Part shown: positions 52,806 through 61,424 of the stretch, one piece after another | How the letters are laid out: the number at the start of each line of letters is the position of its first letter | How positions within the stretch are numbered: position 1 is the first letter of the stretch | Origin: JAJEDW01 sp963555775 | Lineage (GTDB): Bacteria; Acidobacteriota; Terriglobia; 20CM-2-55-15 | Assembly: GCA_963555775.3 (NCBI GenBank) | Contig: CAUVWY020000010.1 | Span: 806,001-870,000 of the forward strand | Length of the DNA stretch: 64,000 bases | Direction: 5' to 3' | Program-made: the position numbers and the translations under genes | The notes under the pieces: generated by a model | Told to the model about the DNA's origin: nothing | Seen by the model: the letters and a program-made list of their open reading frames with translations, nothing else | Databases searched by the model: none

Positions 52806-52931
52806 CAGCCTGTCGGACTTTCGGCGTAAGTCCTTTGTTTTCAACAACGGCCCTTTTTAGCCCGAAACGGTAAACACAGTCATATGAATGACTTAGGTTT
52901 TTTATTCGGTGTTAGTCCGACAGGCTGCTAG
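52802..52931. mobile_element. CTAG-bounded MITE with perfect 18-bp inverted repeats
   Basis: A 130-bp non-coding AT-richer element. Left end CTAGCAGCCTGTCGGACT (52802-52819), right end AGTCCGACAGGCTGCTAG (52914-52931), an exact inverted repeat. The CAGCCTGTCGGAC-type terminus resembles ends of IS1182-like elements, so it may be an internally deleted relative mobilised in trans. CTAG at each tip suggests insertion at a palindromic CTAG target. Confidence 0.75.
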
Positions 52932-53118
52932 AGACTTCGGCGAGCGTCGGGCAGCATCGGCATTCGGATCGGACGATCGAAGGGCGCTACTTGGGGATAT
53001 TTTGGCGCGGCGCCCTATAGTGTTGTTCCGCGACAGCGCCTTCGAGGATGATGTCGACAAGACCAATCTTGTGGCCATCCTGGAGCAGCGTGGGTTTATG
53101 AAAGTCGGGCGTCTGTAG
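52932..53118 (+). pseudogene. C-terminal fragment resembling a type III DNA methyltransferase
   Basis: About 60 codons in frame after the MITE end in 'PIVLFRDSAFEDDVDKTNLV' and 'AILEQRGFMKVGRL', followed by TAG at 53116. The 'v.FrDs.F..D..KtN' pattern is typical of the last segment of type III methyltransferase (Mod) and related helicase-type proteins. No start or upstream domains remain; the MITE has replaced them. It precedes hicA by 28 bp. Confidence 0.4.
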
Positions 53119-53146
53119 GCAAGGGCGGATTGGACGGAGCTTACGC

Positions 53147-53401
53147 ATGAGCCGACACAAGGAGCTTCTGGAGAAAATTCTCGGTGGTCGGTCGGATTCC
53201 AGTATTCGCTTTGACGACTTGCGTGGCCTGCTCCGGAATCTGGGGTTCACCGAGCGGGTACGCGGCGGCCATCACATATTCAGAAAGGAAGGTGTCGCCG
53301 AGAGAATCAATCTGCAACGCGACGATGGCCATGCGAAACCCTATCAGGTGGGGCAGGTCCGTCGAGTGATCCTGAATCACAAACTGGAGGAGGACGAGTG
53401 A
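53147..53401 (+). CDS. hicA: HicA-type toxin (mRNA interferase)
   Basis: An 84-aa protein of the HicA family, a dsRBD-fold ribonuclease that cleaves mRNA. 'LRGLLRNLGFTERVRGGHHI' followed by 'FRKEGVAERINLQ' contains the family's active-site His in 'GGHHIF', and 'AKPYQVGQVRRVI' is the usual C-terminal motif. It is slightly longer than typical HicA (about 60-80 aa). The stop overlaps the start of the HicB gene (ATGATG), and the two form a type II toxin-antitoxin operon. Confidence 0.87.
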   Translation: MSRHKELLEKILGGRSDSSIRFDDLRGLLRNLGFTERVRGGHHIFRKEGVAERINLQRDDGHAKPYQVGQVRRVILNHKLEEDE

Positions 53402-53613
53402 TGTATAAATACGAGATCATTCTCTATTGGAGCAACGCAGACGATGCTTTCGTGGCTGAAGTGCCAGAGCTTCCCGGATGTATGGCTCATGGAGACACGT
53501 GGGACGCCGCTCTCAGGAACGTCAATCTAGCGATGGAACTCTGGATTGATACAGCGAGAGAATTCGGCGATCCAATACCGGAACCCAAGGGCGAGCGGCT
53601 GATGCTGGCGTAA
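53398..53613 (+). CDS. hicB: HicB-type antitoxin
   Basis: A 71-aa partner of HicA: 'YKYEIILYWSNADDAFVAEV' then 'PELPGCMAHGDTWDAALRNV' is the HicB-like pseudo-RNase H fold ('y.v..y.s.eD..fvA.vPelPGc.a.GdT.eEA'). The protein lacks an extra C-terminal DNA-binding domain, so autoregulation may require HicA or dimerisation only. Start ATG at 53398 overlaps the hicA stop. Confidence 0.87.
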   Translation: MMYKYEIILYWSNADDAFVAEVPELPGCMAHGDTWDAALRNVNLAMELWIDTAREFGDPIPEPKGERLMLA

Positions 53614-53640
53614 CGGTGCCACTGTTGACCCGAATGCAAA

Positions 53641-54060
53641 TTACTTCATCTTGAGGAGCGGATAGTCCGGGGACTCGGGACGGGGGGCGAGGGTCTGGTT
53701 CCGGCAGTCAGCAATCAGGTCCAGCGATTCGAGGATCACCTGGCCGATCAGGGGTTCGCTCAGCGGCGGACCCACCACGCAATCGATGCTCATGAATCGG
53801 TTGCACAGGCGTACGGTGACCGGGCCCGCAACCGGCAGTTCCTCTTTGCGCTCATCCGCGCAGGTAACGACCACGGTGCGCCGGATGTTGATCCCAAGCC
53901 GCTCGACGACGATTTGCGGCAACATGAGCATGACCGCGCCCGTGTCGACGACCGCCTTCACGCTCGTGCGCCGGATATCGGATTCCTCGCCATGGCCCCG
54001 CTCGAAATAGCCTCGGTCCATGGGATTCTCCAATTCTGCGTCAACAACGATTTCACCCAT
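53641..54060 (-). CDS. Clan AA aspartic protease (retropepsin-like)
   Basis: A 139-aa single-domain pepsin-fold protease half. The catalytic motif 'VKAVVDTGAVMLMLPQIVVE' (D-T-G) is followed by 'RLGINIRRTVVVTCADERKE', and the second hydrophobic-hydrophobic-Gly is in 'EPLIGQVILESLDL'. Such bacterial proteins act as homodimers. The ATG at 54060 gives the usual length; the longer open frame upstream is not homologous. It is convergent with hicB, 27 bp apart. Substrate unknown. Confidence 0.78.
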   Translation of the reverse strand: MGEIVVDAELENPMDRGYFERGHGEESDIRRTSVKAVVDTGAVMLMLPQIVVERLGINIRRTVVVTCADERKEELPVAGPVTVRLCNRFMSIDCVVGPPLSEPLIGQVILESLDLIADCRNQTLAPRPESPDYPLLKMK

Positions 54061-54489
54061 GAAATCAGACCCCCGATTGGCGGTGAGGACAATCGCCATC
54101 ATACCAGCCTGACTGTGGCCGGTACCGGAGTAATTCCGCCTGTTCGCACCGATAGAAGAGTCTCCACCTCGGGTTGCCTCCATGCCCAGGCCACCGGCAC
54201 GATCGTCAACAGCGACCCGCTGCCGGCAGCGGGCGAACGGTTGCGCGAGTCCCCGGAACCGCATTCGACGGTGGTCGACTTCCGGCTGAATTCGGAAACC
54301 CCGGCGGAACTGGCGGCGCGGCCGATCGGGGAGTGCGCTTGCAGGTCCCGCGCAGGATTCGATCCGGCCGCTATTGCTCATGCCCGGCCTTGAGCCCGTC
54401 CCGGAACAATCGAGCTGTCATTACCCGCCGATATATACTGGTTGGAATTTTCAAAGCAACCAAGGGTCGAAGAAGGGGGAACGAATTCG
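54061..54489 (+). other. Region with a possible Calx-beta-type relic
   Basis: No intact gene. Plus-strand codons around 54180-54240 read 'ATGTIVNSDPLPAA', which resembles the end of a Calx-beta repeat followed by an autotransporter-type linker in large surface proteins; the frames on both sides are broken. An AAGGGGGAA ribosome site for the next gene is at about 54472-54480. Confidence 0.3.
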
Positions 54490-56562
54490 ATGATCGTCAG
54501 GTCCGTAGCACGCAGGTCCGAATCAGTAGCACGCAGGTCCGAATCAGTAGCACGCAGGTCCGAAGTCCGGGCAGTCCAAATGGCAGTGGCAGCCGCTCTC
54601 TTGTCGCTGGCGGGTTGCGCCGCGAACGAAGCGAGCACCGAGGCGATTGACGCCGAACTGACCCGTCTCGAGCACGAGGCCGGATTGCTGGAAGATTCCA
54701 AAGCCATCAAGCGGCTTCAACGATCCTACGGCTACTATGTCGACAAGGGGATGGGCGACCGGATCGGCGAACTGTTTTCCGACGGTCCCGATGCGTCGGT
54801 CGAAATCGCCGGCTCCGGTGTCTATGTCGGCAAGGACCGGGCGAGCGAGTTCTACGCCGGCGCGGCGGGCAGCCTGACCGAGGGCCAACTCAACAACCAC
54901 ATGATCCTGCAGGGCGTGGTCCACGTTGCGTCCGACGGGTTGACGGCCAAGGGCCGGTGGCGCGGTCTGATCCAGACCGGCAGGTTCGGCGAAAGCGCGG
55001 AATGGGCCGAGGGACCGTACGAAAACGAGTACGTCAAGGAAGACGGCGTCTGGAAGTTCCACAAGGTGCATTGGTATGCCACGCTTATGGCCCCTTACGA
55101 TCCGGGCTGGCACATGTCCCCCAGGCCGATAGCCGGCCCCAGCACGGACAATCCGCCCGATCTGCCGCCGACCGAAGATTACCAGTCCTATCCATCGGTT
55201 CACCTTCCCGCGTATCACTACGACAATCCGGTTACCGGCCCGCGCCAGGAACCGGCTCCGGCCCCACCGACGGTGGCGTCGTCAAGTCTCGAAGACGCAT
55301 GGGCCAAGCTGCGGACGATCGAGGCCCGCGCCGCGCGCGTCGACGACGTCAATCGGCTTGAAAACCTCCAGCGCAGCTACGGCTACTACCTCGACAAGAT
55401 GCTCTGGAATCAGGTCGTCGACCTGTTTGCCGACAACGGCACCATGGAAATCGGTCCCAGCGGCGTCTATGAAGGCAGGAACAGCATTGAAGCCTACCTC
55501 TACAGTTTGAGCGGCGGAGAGTTGGGGCCGCTCGAAGGCATCCTGTACAACCACTTTCAGCTCCAGCCCATCGTGACCGTAGCACCCGACTGGCTGACAG
55601 CAAAAGCACGCTGGCGAACCTTGATTCAACTCGGAGTTTCCGGATCGGGCTCAGGCGGGAGTTGGGGCGAAGGCGTCTATGAGAACGAGTACATCAAGGA
55701 AGACGGCGTGTGGAAGATCGCAAAGCTGCATGCCTACCCCACTTTCATCGCGCCCTATGAAGGCGGATGGGCCAATGCCAGCCAGGAACTCCTGAACGAA
55801 TACAGCATGGGCCGGGGCGTCGAGCCCGACAGTCCGTCCTCGGATGAATATCGGCCGTACCCGGCCGTGTTCGTGCCGCCGTTCCACTACGAAGGCAACG
55901 TCGGGGCGGTCGATGCCCCCGTCGTCGACAGCACGCCGAACGACGCCGGCGACCGAACGGCTTTGGAGGCCGCACTGGCCGAAGCCGCTTCGAAGATCGA
56001 ACGGCTCGCCGACGTGGACGAACTCGATAATCTCGCCGGCATATATGGCTTCTACGTCGACAAGTCGATGCAGGACGATATTGCCGATCTGTTCACCGAC
56101 GACGGGGTTGTCGAGATCCTGGGCCGCGGAGTCTTTGAAGGTAACGATCGTGTTCGTGAGTACATGCACAACCTGGGACCGGTGGGCCCGCGGGAAAACG
56201 CACTCTTCAATCACATGCACCTGCAACCGGTGATTACGGTCGCGCCCGACGGCGAGTCGGCCCTGATTCGTGCGCGTCTGTTCGTGATGTTCGGTATTTA
56301 CCAGACGAACGCCCAGTGGGGCGCGGGCATCTACGAGAACGAATTCGTCAAGGAGGACGGTATCTGGAAGATCGACTTCCTGCACGGATACCAGACGTAT
56401 TACACGCTGTACGAAGACGGCTGGGCGCGCCGCGCTTCCGGAATTTTCGCTCCGTATCCGCAACTGCCGCCCGACCGGCCGCAATCGGTCCCATACGATC
56501 CGTACCCGGCCGCTTTCGTACCGCCGTTTCATTACGCCAATCCCGTCACCGGACGGCAATAG
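54490..56562 (+). CDS. Lipoprotein with three SnoaL-like domains (I)
   Basis: A 690-aa lipoprotein. From the ATG at 54490 (after AAGGGGGA) three 21-bp tandem repeats encode 'VARRSES' units before the hydrophobic signal and lipobox 'LLSLAGCAAN'. Three homologous units follow, starting near residues 80, 297 and 519: 'LQRSYGYYVDKGMGDRIGEL', 'LQRSYGYYLDKMLWNQVVDL', 'LAGIYGFYVDKSMQDDIADL'. Each continues with 'EN.f.KEDGvWK' and ends 'P.fhYdNPVTG'. This is the SnoaL_4/NTF2-like fold with a tail motif, repeated in tandem. It is in an operon with a carotenoid-oxygenase-family gene and a paralogue at 58249. Substrate unknown. Confidence 0.82.
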   Translation: MIVRSVARRSESVARRSESVARRSEVRAVQMAVAAALLSLAGCAANEASTEAIDAELTRLEHEAGLLEDSKAIKRLQRSYGYYVDKGMGDRIGELFSDGPDASVEIAGSGVYVGKDRASEFYAGAAGSLTEGQLNNHMILQGVVHVASDGLTAKGRWRGLIQTGRFGESAEWAEGPYENEYVKEDGVWKFHKVHWYATLMAPYDPGWHMSPRPIAGPSTDNPPDLPPTEDYQSYPSVHLPAYHYDNPVTGPRQEPAPAPPTVASSSLEDAWAKLRTIEARAARVDDVNRLENLQRSYGYYLDKMLWNQVVDLFADNGTMEIGPSGVYEGRNSIEAYLYSLSGGELGPLEGILYNHFQLQPIVTVAPDWLTAKARWRTLIQLGVSGSGSGGSWGEGVYENEYIKEDGVWKIAKLHAYPTFIAPYEGGWANASQELLNEYSMGRGVEPDSPSSDEYRPYPAVFVPPFHYEGNVGAVDAPVVDSTPNDAGDRTALEAALAEAASKIERLADVDELDNLAGIYGFYVDKSMQDDIADLFTDDGVVEILGRGVFEGNDRVREYMHNLGPVGPRENALFNHMHLQPVITVAPDGESALIRARLFVMFGIYQTNAQWGAGIYENEFVKEDGIWKIDFLHGYQTYYTLYEDGWARRASGIFAPYPQLPPDRPQSVPYDPYPAAFVPPFHYANPVTGRQ

Positions 56563-56591
56563 CATCGACGACTCCCAACCGGAGGGTTGAA

Positions 56592-58136
56592 ATGACAGAG
56601 GAAAAATACGAACTGAATCGCCGATCCTTCGTCGGCGGCGCACTCGGCGCGGCTGCCGGAATCGGCGCCGGCGCTTTGTTGCCCGAAGAAGCATTCGCAC
56701 AACAGGGTCCTCCGGGAACGTCGGCGTCGACCGGACCCGGGCTTTACCGGCTGGAAGCGGACATCAAATACTGCGAGGTCGAAGGTACCATTCCGTCCGA
56801 TCTGAACGGCGCGTTTTACCGCGTCGGACCGGACGCGCAGTTTCCTCTTGCGGACGGCAACATCCCCTTTGACGGCGAGGGGCACGTCAGCATGTTCCGC
56901 ATCAAGGAGGGACGCGTCGACTACAAGAGCCGTTTCGTGCGCAACGACCGGTATCTTGCGCAGGAAGCGGCGGGCCGTATCCTGTTCCCGATGTACCGCA
57001 ACCCCTACCTGAACGATCCGAGCGTCGCGGGTTTGAGCCGCAGCACCGCCAACACGCACATCATCGATTACAAGAACATGCTGCTCGCGCTCAAGGAAGA
57101 CAGTCCGCCGTCCGCAATGGACCTGCTGACTCTGGAAACGGTCGTACCCAATTACACCTTCGACGATCGACTGCCGAGCGAGACCTTCACGGCCCATCCC
57201 AAGCTCGACTCGGAGACCGGCAACATGGTTGCGTACGGCTACGAAGCCACCGGTCACGGCAGCGACGTGGTATCGATGTTCGAATTCACACCCGATGGCG
57301 AACGCGTCTGGAACGCCGAGATCACGGTGCCCTACGTCGGCATGCTGCACGACTTTGCCGTGACCCAGCGGTACATCGTGTTCTACGTGATTCCGATGGC
57401 CATCGACGAGGAACAGATGCGCGCCGGCGGCATCCACTGGTCCTGGGACGGCACAAAGCCGACGTACTTCGGGTTCGTCCGCCGCGGCGGCGACGGTTCA
57501 GACGTACGATGGATCGAGGGGCCGACCCGCAGCGCGACTCACGTCATGGGCGCGTTCAGTGACAACGACCTGCTCTACATCGACGTCGAAATGTCCATGT
57601 CCAATCCGTTCCCGTTCATGCCCATGCGCGACGGTTCACGCTGGAATCCAGCCACGGGCGCCAGTCACATCACACGCATGTCGGTGGATTTGACCCAGCG
57701 CACCCCCACCAACTACACCATCGAACAGATGTATCCCCATCGGGGCGCTCTGCCGCGGCAGGACGATCGCTACAACACCGTGCCGTACCGTTACGGGTTC
57801 CTCGGCTGCCCGGACCCCTATGCCGAGGCCGGCACAAGGCCAGGGGCATGTTATGCGCGATTCGACCACCAGACCCGTACCGACACGTTGTACAACGCCG
57901 GCCCGACGACGTCGCTGGCCGAAAATTGTTTCGCGCCCAAGAATGCCAACGCCCGGGAGGGCGAGGGCTATCTGCTTGGGTTGGCGACGCGCAACGACCA
58001 GAACCGCCGCGCCGATCTTCTGATTCTGGATGCCGAGCACCTGGATGAAGGACCGCTGGCGACGGTCCGGCTGCCGATGCGGGCCCCCGGGCAGGTTCAC
58101 GGGTGGTGGGTCCCCGAAGACCGGTTTCCGGGATAG
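56592..58136 (+). CDS. Carotenoid oxygenase family protein, Tat-exported
   Basis: A 514-aa iron(II) dioxygenase of the RPE65/carotenoid cleavage family, which also includes lignostilbene dioxygenases. A Tat signal 'NRRSFVGGALGAAAGIGAGA' begins at residue 9. The four metal His regions are 'TFTAHPKLD', 'MLHDFAVTQ', 'ATHVMGAF' and 'GQVHGWWVPED'. 'PSDLNGAFYRVGPDAQFPL' and 'PFDGEGHVSMFRIKEGRVDY' are N-terminal family landmarks. A GGAGG ribosome site precedes the ATG at 56592; the longer open frame overlaps the SnoaL gene out of frame. The exported location is notable. Location between two three-domain SnoaL lipoproteins suggests a periplasmic pathway for cleaving an aromatic or isoprenoid substrate. 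Confidence 0.87.
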   Translation: MTEEKYELNRRSFVGGALGAAAGIGAGALLPEEAFAQQGPPGTSASTGPGLYRLEADIKYCEVEGTIPSDLNGAFYRVGPDAQFPLADGNIPFDGEGHVSMFRIKEGRVDYKSRFVRNDRYLAQEAAGRILFPMYRNPYLNDPSVAGLSRSTANTHIIDYKNMLLALKEDSPPSAMDLLTLETVVPNYTFDDRLPSETFTAHPKLDSETGNMVAYGYEATGHGSDVVSMFEFTPDGERVWNAEITVPYVGMLHDFAVTQRYIVFYVIPMAIDEEQMRAGGIHWSWDGTKPTYFGFVRRGGDGSDVRWIEGPTRSATHVMGAFSDNDLLYIDVEMSMSNPFPFMPMRDGSRWNPATGASHITRMSVDLTQRTPTNYTIEQMYPHRGALPRQDDRYNTVPYRYGFLGCPDPYAEAGTRPGACYARFDHQTRTDTLYNAGPTTSLAENCFAPKNANAREGEGYLLGLATRNDQNRRADLLILDAEHLDEGPLATVRLPMRAPGQVHGWWVPEDRFPG

Positions 58137-58248
58137 ATGAAACACTTGGCGGGGTCCATAAACAAGACGACATTGGAGATTCCAGGATTCGGGAGTTCGG
58201 GAGTTCAGGAGTACTGAATCGAAGACAGCATCAGGGAGCACTTCGTCC

Positions 58249-60324
58249 GTGAAAAAGAACAAGAGTTTGTTGCCCGGTTTTGCCTGCGCGTTCCTGGTGG
58301 TCGCGGGCTGCGCCTCGGGAGATGTCGACACTTCGGCGCTCCGGCAGCAGGTCCGGCAACTCGAGAATCGTAGCGAGCGAATCGAAGACCGGAACGAGAT
58401 CAAACGGTTGCAGCATGCCTACGGGTATTACGTGGACGAGGGGCTGTGGGACGAGGTCGCCAACCTGTTCGCCGACGACGGATCGGTCGAGTACGGACTC
58501 GACGGCGTCTACGTGGGCCGGGATCGCATCCGCGAATATCTGTACGCATTGGGTGACGGACAGAACGGCCTGCCCGAAGGACGGCTCAACGAGCACCTGC
58601 AACTGATGCCCGTCGTGACCGTCGCCGCCAACGGGATGTCGGCCCGGGGACGCTGGCGCGGACTCATCCTTGAGGGAGAACTCGGGCGTAGCGCCATGTG
58701 GGGCGAAGGCCCCTACGAAAACACGTACGTCAAGGAAGACGGCGTCTGGAAGATCATGAACCTCCACTGGTATCAGAGCATGCTGGCCCCGTACGAGGGC
58801 GGATGGCAGGTGAACGAAGACCCGACCGGGGGCCTCTTCGTGTCCGATACCCTGCCGCCCGACGCACCGCCAACCGTAGAGTATGAGACCTGGCCGGCAA
58901 CCTATCTTCCACCGTTTCATTTTCCGAACCCGGTCCTGCGAACGGAGGCTTCGATTGGTCCGGGCGTCACCGGCGGCGCCCAGCCTGAGGGTCCCGCTGA
59001 CAACGACACGATTTCGATTGACGATCTGGCGGAACGGGCCGCGGTACTGGCACATGAAATCCAGTTGCTCGAAGACGAAAACGAAATCGAGAACCTGCAG
59101 CGAATTTACGGCTTCTATACAGACAAACAACTTTGGACCGAAGCGGCGAACCTGTTCGCTGACGACGGAAGGATCGAAATCGGCGGGTCGGGGGTCTATA
59201 TCGGAAAGGACAGGGTTCTCGAATATCTTTTGGCCAACGGACCGGAACGGCCTCAGGACGGACGCCTGTTCGACCAAATGCAGTTGCAGCCCGTCGTGCA
59301 CGTGGCGCCCGACGGGGGGACGGCACGGGCGCGATGGCACATGTTCGCGCAGGAAGCGGTGTCCGGCGACTACGCCCACTGGGGTCTGGGCGTCTACGAA
59401 AACGACTACGTCAAGGAGGACGGCGTCTGGAAGATTCAAAACCTTCACCAGTACACCACGATGTACTCGCCCTATGAACAGGGCTGGGGAGTGGAGGGAC
59501 TACCCTTGAACGGGCCTCCGGCCGAACTGCCGCCCGACACCGGGCCGACCGTCGCCTATGAAACGTATCCCGCGGTGTTTGTCGCGCCGTTCCACTATGA
59601 GAATTCCGTCACGGGAAATCTCCCTTACCCGGAGTCCCCCGCTCAATTTGCCGCGCCGTATACGGCCAACACGGTGGTTCTGGGCTCGGCCCTTGCGGAC
59701 CTCGACCGCCAGCTCACTCGACTGGAAGACACCGATGCGATCGAACGCCTGAACGCGGTCTACGGATACTACCTGGCACGAAACCAGTGGGACGATCTGG
59801 CCCGACTGTGGTCACCCACCGAAGGAACGATCGAGATCGCAATGCGGGGCGTTTACGTGGGGGGCGATAGCGTCCGCCGCAATTTGAACCTGTACGGCGA
59901 AGCCGGAATCCACCACGGCCTGCTGCACAACCACATGCAGTATCAGCCCGTCATCCATGTCGCCGAGGACGGCCAGACCGCCAATATGCGCTCACGCGCG
60001 TTCAGCATCATGGGCGAATTCGGCGTCTATTCGATGTGGATGGGCGGGATCTACGAAAACGACTTCATCAAGGAAGGCGGCATCTGGAAAATACGCAAGG
60101 ATCAGGTTTTCAACAGCTATTTCACCCCGTACACGGTGGGATGGAAAGACCTCGCCCTGCGGCCGCCCCCGGGCATCAACAATGAAAACCCTCCGGACCT
60201 GCCGCCGACGATGCCGTTCGACATGTATCCCAAGGCATTCTTGCCTCCGTTTCACTACGACAACCCGGTAACGGGGGCACCCCCGCCAACCGCCCCGCCG
60301 GACGAAGCCGCCGTACTTGACTGA
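58249..60324 (+). CDS. Lipoprotein with three SnoaL-like domains (II)
   Basis: A 691-aa paralogue of the gene at 54490. The GTG at 58249 follows AGGGAG. A lipobox 'CAFLVVAGCASG' is followed by three SnoaL-like units near residues 57, 287 and 505 ('LQHAYGYYVDEGLWDEVANL', 'LQRIYGFYTDKQLWTEAANL', 'LNAVYGYYLARNQWDDLARL'), each with 'Y.kEDGvWKI.nLH' and a closing 'FHY.NPVTG'. The third unit is the most divergent, as in the first paralogue. Some units may be catalytic and others structural. It follows the carotenoid oxygenase gene by 112 bp in the same direction. Confidence 0.82.
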   Translation: MKKNKSLLPGFACAFLVVAGCASGDVDTSALRQQVRQLENRSERIEDRNEIKRLQHAYGYYVDEGLWDEVANLFADDGSVEYGLDGVYVGRDRIREYLYALGDGQNGLPEGRLNEHLQLMPVVTVAANGMSARGRWRGLILEGELGRSAMWGEGPYENTYVKEDGVWKIMNLHWYQSMLAPYEGGWQVNEDPTGGLFVSDTLPPDAPPTVEYETWPATYLPPFHFPNPVLRTEASIGPGVTGGAQPEGPADNDTISIDDLAERAAVLAHEIQLLEDENEIENLQRIYGFYTDKQLWTEAANLFADDGRIEIGGSGVYIGKDRVLEYLLANGPERPQDGRLFDQMQLQPVVHVAPDGGTARARWHMFAQEAVSGDYAHWGLGVYENDYVKEDGVWKIQNLHQYTTMYSPYEQGWGVEGLPLNGPPAELPPDTGPTVAYETYPAVFVAPFHYENSVTGNLPYPESPAQFAAPYTANTVVLGSALADLDRQLTRLEDTDAIERLNAVYGYYLARNQWDDLARLWSPTEGTIEIAMRGVYVGGDSVRRNLNLYGEAGIHHGLLHNHMQYQPVIHVAEDGQTANMRSRAFSIMGEFGVYSMWMGGIYENDFIKEGGIWKIRKDQVFNSYFTPYTVGWKDLALRPPPGINNENPPDLPPTMPFDMYPKAFLPPFHYDNPVTGAPPPTAPPDEAAVLD

Positions 60325-60385
60325 ATCTGGCAAGGGGCAGATTGGCAGCCCGCGGAAGAACCCGGCATCTTTCTGCCACGGGTGT

Positions 60386-60712
60386 CTATCCGATCGTCAT
60401 CTCCACGTCCTTGACGGAGAGAATCAGATCGGGTTTTCCATCGTGTTTTCGAATTATCATTCCCGGAAAGCTGAAGTCGTCGAAACTCTCGTAGAACATG
60501 TAGTTGAATTCCACGGACCCGCCATCGATACGAACTCGTTCGAGCGATCCTTCGTCGTCGATGTAGGCTTCAACGCGATGGCCATCGGACGATGTGAAGG
60601 AAACAAGAGTGTAGTCCTCGCCGTAGAGCGTTCCCGTCCCGGCCTCGGCGAGGGGGCAGGCAACAAGAACGATCACGGCGGCAATCGCGGATTTGATGAA
60701 CTGCTTGGCCAT
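60386..60712 (-). CDS. Small exported protein of unknown function
   Basis: A 108-aa protein with a signal peptide (residues 1-24, 'FIKSAIAAVIVLVACPLAEA') and a beta-rich mature part ('YTLVSFTSSDGHRVEAYIDD', 'LERVRIDGGSVEFNYMFYES', 'PDLILSVKDVEMTIG'). No domain recognised. It stands alone, convergent with the SnoaL lipoprotein gene and divergent from the gene at 60915. Confidence 0.65.
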   Translation of the reverse strand: MAKQFIKSAIAAVIVLVACPLAEAGTGTLYGEDYTLVSFTSSDGHRVEAYIDDEGSLERVRIDGGSVEFNYMFYESFDDFSFPGMIIRKHDGKPDLILSVKDVEMTIG

Positions 60713-60914
60713 GGGTCCTCCCGATCGATACGAACCGGACGGTTTCGGAGCCCGGATTCGACGTGTTTTCTGATGAATAAAAATAACTAAAGATTCTATT
60801 TTTCACCAAACAAAACGGCGCGAAAACAACAAATGTATCTTTCTTATTCACTGAATTAAAGGCACTATTGCATATTCAATACTTCTCATTTATTTTTTTA
60901 GAAGTATTTTTGAG

Positions 60915-61400
60915 ATGATCCGATCGAGGGATGCCAAAAAGAAACGTAACGCGATGGAACGCAAAGGCAAGCGACCGCAACGTTCTTCGGGCACGAACAA
61001 GGATCAGGTTTTCGAACTGATCCAGGAACACCCCGACGGCCTGGATGACGATGACATTTCCGAGTTTTCCGGCGTCCGCCCGCGCCAGCAGGTGCAGCAA
61101 CTCTGCAATCAATTGGCGGCCGTCGATCGTATTCGCAGGGAGTCGGTATCGAAGACCGGAAAGCGGCGCAAGATCCACAACTTTCCGTTGACGCGACCCG
61201 GTGAAAAACCAGATCGGTTTCCGAACGTCGATACGAGTTGGCGCAGGCGGCTGGCGAATCTGGTCGCCGCGACCGGAAGGGATGAAGAAGAACTGCTCGA
61301 CGAGGCACTTCAGGCGATGGCGGTCAAGTTTCTGGCCGACTCGACCGTCGAACTCCAGGAAACAGGTGAACACGAACTGCAGTCCAACGACGCGGGTTGA
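60915..61400 (+). CDS. Basic protein with a winged-helix-like region
   Basis: A 161-aa protein starting with a Lys/Arg-rich tail ('AKKKRNAMERKGKRPQRSSG'), then 'NKDQVFELIQEHPDGLDDDD' and 'ISEFSGVRPRQQVQQLCNQL' followed by 'AAVDRIRRESV', the layout of a winged-helix domain that opens 'i..ll...p.Gl....is...g.....v...l..L...G.i.R'. The C-terminal helical region ('RRRLANLVAATGRDEEELLD') could dimerise. It probably binds nucleic acid. A 9-bp AT-rich hairpin (60878-60908) just before the start and the lack of a good ribosome site suggest regulated translation; ATG 60954 is an alternative start. It is 24 bp upstream of the ABC genes. Confidence 0.55.
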   Translation: MIRSRDAKKKRNAMERKGKRPQRSSGTNKDQVFELIQEHPDGLDDDDISEFSGVRPRQQVQQLCNQLAAVDRIRRESVSKTGKRRKIHNFPLTRPGEKPDRFPNVDTSWRRRLANLVAATGRDEEELLDEALQAMAVKFLADSTVELQETGEHELQSNDAG

Positions 61401-61424
61401 AAAGTGCCAGGAGGGTTCCGGCAG

